Assembly (NCBI GenBank): GCA_008638375.1 | Contig: CM018051.1 | Span: 5,910,852 to 5,974,851 of the forward strand | From: Nyssa sinensis | Lineage: Eukaryota > Streptophyta > Magnoliopsida > Cornales > Nyssaceae | Direction of reading: 5' to 3' | Length of the DNA stretch: 64,000 nucleotides | Part shown: positions 60,092-64,000 of the stretch, piece after piece | Layout: each line of letters starts with the position of its first letter | Numbering within the stretch: the stretch's first letter is position 1 | Program-made: the position numbers and the translations under genes | The notes under the pieces: generated by a model | What the model was told of the DNA's origin: nothing | The model's input: only the letters and a program-made list of their open reading frames with translations | The model's database searches: none

Positions 60092-60655
60092 TGTCACGAC
60101 CCGGAACCCGGCCTACGCGGATTAGGGGTTCGTGATCGGCCACCGAGATCTTTTTCAATAATCACAATACTTTTCTAATTACTATCTACGCAGCGGAATA
60201 AATTTTTTTCTTCTTCACATCCACAAAATAAGCTACATAACTTAATTGGTCAATTTAAAATTTTGTCATTGAAAATCATAGCTTCCAAGTCAAAGAGTAG
60301 CATAACATTACATAACTTAATACACAAAATTCAAAATGTCTAGTTTATCTTCGATCGAGGACTTATCAAAAGAACTCGCTTCATCCCTTAAGCACTTATC
60401 CTGCATCACCTGAAAGCAAATTTGTCTAGTCCTTACCTGAAAAATGTTAGGGGAATGGGGTAAGCTTCAACAAGCCCAGTGAGTAATTCCATAACATGCC
60501 AAGGGTTTCAAAACTACTATGTAGTACAGTCTAAAATATCTATACTTATATGAAATTAAAGTACACCAAATCAGATAATAATATCAAAGTCATTTTCAAT
60601 AAATCTCAGTTCAATCACAATCGTAAATCAATAATCGATAACATAGCACAATCAT

Positions 60656-61205
60656 TAGGGGTGTCAATTTTTAACACGGCACGACAACACGATTTGAATA
60701 CGACACGAAATTAACGAGTCTAGGTTTAGCATAAATGGGTTTGGGTCATAAACGGGTTAATACGTATAACACGATTAATAAACAGATCGGGTTTAGGTTT
60801 TACTAGTGTCAACCCATTTAATACGACTTAACACGTTTAATTATAAAATATATTATGAGTTAAGGTAATTCATCTCACATAAAATATTTATCAAGGTTTT
60901 GAGATTTTTTATTTATAAAAGAGGTTTCTATTTTAATTTAGTCCATATCCAAAATTACTAAACTTAAAAATTATCTATACATATTAAAAGATAGGTAAGT
61001 TTTTTTATTTAAAAAATAAAAAAATTAAAATAAACGGGTTAAGTGGATCGACACGTATAACCTGTTTAATAAATGAGTTGGGTTTGGGTTTTGAAACTTG
61101 ACACGATTACTTAAATAGTGTCCAATTAGGGTTCACACATATTTTTGAATATGTATGCCTTGACACGACCCAAACACGACACGATAACACGAATTGACAC
61201 CCCTA
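60656..61205. mobile_element. hAT-type MITE with perfect 8-bp target duplication
   Basis: Termini TAGGGGTGTCAA and TTGACACCCCTA are perfect inverted repeats. They are flanked by ACAATCAT at 60648-60655 and 61206-61213. The interior has many ACACGA/CGGGTT words (AACACGGCACGACAACACG, AAACGGGTTAA) and no gene. Confidence 0.93.
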
Positions 61206-61539
61206 ACAATCATAATGATGATTCAATAACATAGTTGATAACAATGATTAGTGTTGTAATTCAAACAAGGTTCGAAGTCGTTTTCAATATCAATAGTCAT
61301 AGTCAAATTAACATCATAGTTTAGTATTGTAACTTAATCACAATTACGGTCCAAAGTCGTTTTCAAATTCAATAGTCATAGTTCAAAATCAGCATCATAG
61401 TTCGGTAACATAGTTCGATAACAATTTCATAGTTTGATAATCAAAAACGTAGTTCAATAGTTCTCAGTTCGATGATTCAAAGTTCAATCATAGTTCATAT
61501 TCAATATTCATAAAAGTTCAAATCATTAAAAATTACTCT

Positions 61540-61803
61540 TCTATGGCCAGCAAATTAGAACCTCATTGACTGAGATCAAATTCAATAGTACCACTAATAT
61601 ACCCCGTGGTTAGGGTTCAATAAAGTCACAATCTATTCGATAATGACAAATCATAGAAGATTCTATGGCCAGTAAATTAGAACCTCGCTAACTAAGATCA
61701 AATTCAATAATATGTTGTATCACACTGGCTCACCACCAATAAACCCCGTAGGCAGGGTTCAATAAGGTCACAATCTGTTCAATAATAATCAATCATAGAA
61801 GGG
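61540..61803. repeat. Two-copy tandem repeat, 120-140 bp
   Basis: Units begin CTATGGCCAG(C/T)AAATTAGAA and share AGATCAAATTCAATA, CCCCGT, AGGGTTCAATAA and GTCACAATCT. The second unit has about 20 bp more. Upstream, 61250-61520 is a looser series of CATAGTTCGATAA words. Both lie in the LTR-like region. Confidence 0.85.
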
Positions 61804-63883
61804 TGTTTCATTCAAAACATCAAAATCATATCCAAAATCAATAACATTAATAATAATCTCAATTATTCAAATAAGAGTTCCATATTTAGCCTTTAAGTCA
61901 AAATAGTTCAAAGTTTGGTTAGAAAAATTGTATAATGTCATGAGTATTTCACAGAGTATGTTCTTGAATCAGAGAGAAGATGGTGTAGATATCAATGAGT
62001 CATTTAAAACATATACTAGGCACAATATATTTGTTAACAAGTTATCAGGAAATGACAATATCAATAAGTCATTCAAATTGATTTCAAACGGAAGGAGTTT
62101 ATTTTCAAATCATAAAAGAGTTCGATATTTATATCTATAATGAAAATCTTCCTCAACATGGTATGAAAATAATCACCTGAAGTCCCAAAAGCTAATCCAA
62201 AAATCCTTCCTTAACGAGGGTCCCTATAATCACAATTCAAGATCTTGTTACCTTTTCGTTTAAAGCATCACACAATTCAACTGTTAATTTTAGAGCCCTC
62301 TCTATTCTAATTACCCTCTCCCTATAGCTTTATTAAGTCTTAGGGACGCGTTGGTCATTTTTTAATTTGTTATCGGGTCTTATTTTCTCAAAAATATATC
62401 ACCGTTAGGTTCAAAGTGTCAAAGATAATTGTTTTAGACTTTTCTAGATCTAAATTTGCGTATCTATAGTTTATTTTAAGCCTAGGGCATTTTTATGATT
62501 TTATATTTTTTACGTGTCATATTTTTTGGTACTTCGTTTGTCAAAATGGACTCTATCGTTGAGTCCGGATTGCCCAAAATAGTCGAGAATGACTACATTT
62601 CATATTCAATTGGCCTCGAGTATCGTTAGGAGTAAAATGATAATTTTATATTTTACGTGTCTAAATTTTCGGGACTCAATTTCACAAATTGGACTCCGCC
62701 GTTGAGTTTGGAATGCCCAAAAATATTGGGTTACACTATTCTTTTATTTTATTTGGACTTCGTTTGACTAAATTTTGTCTTAAGGGTGTTTTGATAATTT
62801 TCCTAATTTAAAAAGGATTTTAAATTAATTTTTATTTAATTTTTTGGGTAACTTCGTAATTAACCGAAAGTTAGGGGGTCAAAATAAGATTTTAGAAAAC
62901 TTTATAATAAACCAACTGGTTCAGTTAGGTTCCAAGTGAACTGGCACTGTTTTGGCTGTGAACCGACCGACTCTACTGGTCTGTGACATCAGCATGACGT
63001 CACAATGATGTCAACCCACTGAAATTGAAATGACGCTGTTCCACTTACAATTAGGATCCATTTAACGCGGTAGCTTGACCCAAACCCAGATTCATCCCAA
63101 CCCGAACAAGGTCGTCTTTCCCATCATGACAGCCACTGTTCGACTGAAACCCTAAGGATTTTTCTTCCATTTCTTGAGTTTTTGAGCTAGGTCTCTTTAC
63201 TGTTTTTTATCCAAACATTTTCTGGGGGTTAAGGGAAGGCTTTGGCATCGGTTTTATGGTTTGTAATGGATTCAAACATTGATTTCAAAAGGGTTATGCT
63301 CGATCGGATAATGGGCTGGTTCATAGCCATTCCTTGCTAGAAATCGACGGAGTTAGGCTTGTTGAAACCGTATCATGGTAGAGTTTCATATTCCATTCAA
63401 AAAAAATAAGGTTGGAGCTCAAATGGTGAGATTGATTTGGGTGGCCGTGACTTGCAACTTCATTTTTCTCTCTAGTCTTGCATCCATTTGTTAAACTTTT
63501 TGTGGATTTGAAACCCTCATAGCCTCTAGTTTAATCCCTAAGTGGTGGAAACTGGTTTAGTATTCGTTGGTTTAGACCGAGCTCCTAAGGTCATCAATGG
63601 TGGTTGGTTCGGCTAAGATGTGTTCTTAGATCTTGTTCAACCTATTTGTTCCATTTTCTTTCATCTTCATCCCCCTTAAATTGCAAATGCATGCACGAAC
63701 CTAGTGTGTTAAAACAGTAGCTAAAAGAATAAGGATTGTAGAGAGAGAAAACTCAAGGGTTGGAACTTTTACCTTCAATGGCGGATTCTCTCCCTCCTCC
63801 TTGCTTCGATTTGAGCCCCTCCAGTGTTCCTAGGGTCTGGTTTGATTTGCATGCAAGTCCTCTTTTCCCTTCTTCTTCTTCTT

Positions 63884-63983
63884 NNNNNNNNNNNNNNNNN
63901 NNNNNNNNNNNNNNNNNNNNNNNNNNNNNNNNNNNNNNNNNNNNNNNNNNNNNNNNNNNNNNNNNNNNNNNNNNNNNNNNNNN
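63884..63983. other. Assembly gap of exactly 100 N
   Basis: A fixed-length run of N, the usual placeholder for a gap of unknown size between contigs. Confidence 0.99.
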
Positions 63984-64000
63984 AGTAGATTACAGAGAGG
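63984..64000 (+). repeat. Post-gap sequence identical to ROPGAP upstream sequence
   Basis: All 17 bases after the gap (AGTAGATTACAGAGAGG) occur exactly at 33315-33331, in the leader/promoter side of the ROPGAP gene, in the same orientation. It is the first glimpse of the next contig. Confidence 0.85.

Larger units (their letters stand above)
60092..63883. mobile_element. LTR-retrotransposon-like region (incomplete)
   Basis: Begins with TGTCACGACCCGGAACCCGG, a 5' end often seen in plant Ty3-gypsy LTRs, and continues with AATGGGGTAAGCTTCAACAA and GCCCAGTGAGTAATTCC-type text also typical of these LTRs. No gag/pol frame is visible, and the right end is lost in the N gap, so its extent and whether it is an LTR or internal region are unknown. 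A hAT MITE is nested at 60656-61205. Confidence 0.5.

Overview
The window is nuclear DNA of a eudicot plant, probably woody. Coding exons are short and split by AT-rich introns with GT..AG junctions, the proteins belong to plant families (ROP GTPase-activating protein, DYW-type PPR editing factor, SAUR, B3 domain), and introns and spacers are full of SINE, LINE, MITE and LTR debris plus (TA)n runs. It is not bacterial or viral, and I found no CRISPR array, prophage or operon-like system. Gene models below were built by hand from the sequence; the exon phases close in every multi-exon model.

Layout. 1-0.8 kb: end of an unidentified plus-strand gene. 1.9-10.25 kb (minus): a three-RRM hnRNP Q/LIF2-like protein with a 3.4 kb 5' UTR intron; its last exon appears frameshifted. 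11.6-12.0 kb (plus): a broken B3-domain gene. 12.3-13.8 kb: a nested A-B-A' duplication in which B copies part of the hnRNP intron. 13.8-16.75 kb (minus): RPA3 (RPA14) with a LINE in its 5' UTR intron. 18.8-20.6 kb (minus): a 99-residue tail-anchored protein with a SINE in its intron. 23.6-25.5 kb (plus): a MEF10-like DYW PPR gene with a one-base frameshift. 28.5-33.2 kb (minus): CRIB-RhoGAP (ROPGAP). 38.4-45.8 kb (minus): an Sfp-type phosphopantetheinyl transferase like Arabidopsis mtPPT. 51.3-51.7 kb (plus): a SAUR. 51.85-57.3 kb (minus): a condensation/acyltransferase-fold protein whose first intron holds a local satellite with higher-order periodicity. 60.1-63.9 kb: LTR-like repeat carrying a hAT MITE, then a 100-N gap and 17 bases that repeat sequence upstream of the ROPGAP gene.

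The genes do not form one pathway. From memory, MEF10, mtPPT and ROPGAP are close neighbours in Arabidopsis too (At3g11460, At3g11470, At3g11490), so the 23-46 kb block looks like conserved microsynteny stretched by transposable elements. The most notable items are the intronic satellite with its 455-bp super-period, the post-gap repeat of the ROPGAP leader, the A-B-A' duplication, and three independent reading-frame breaks in otherwise well conserved genes, which raise the question of sequence error.
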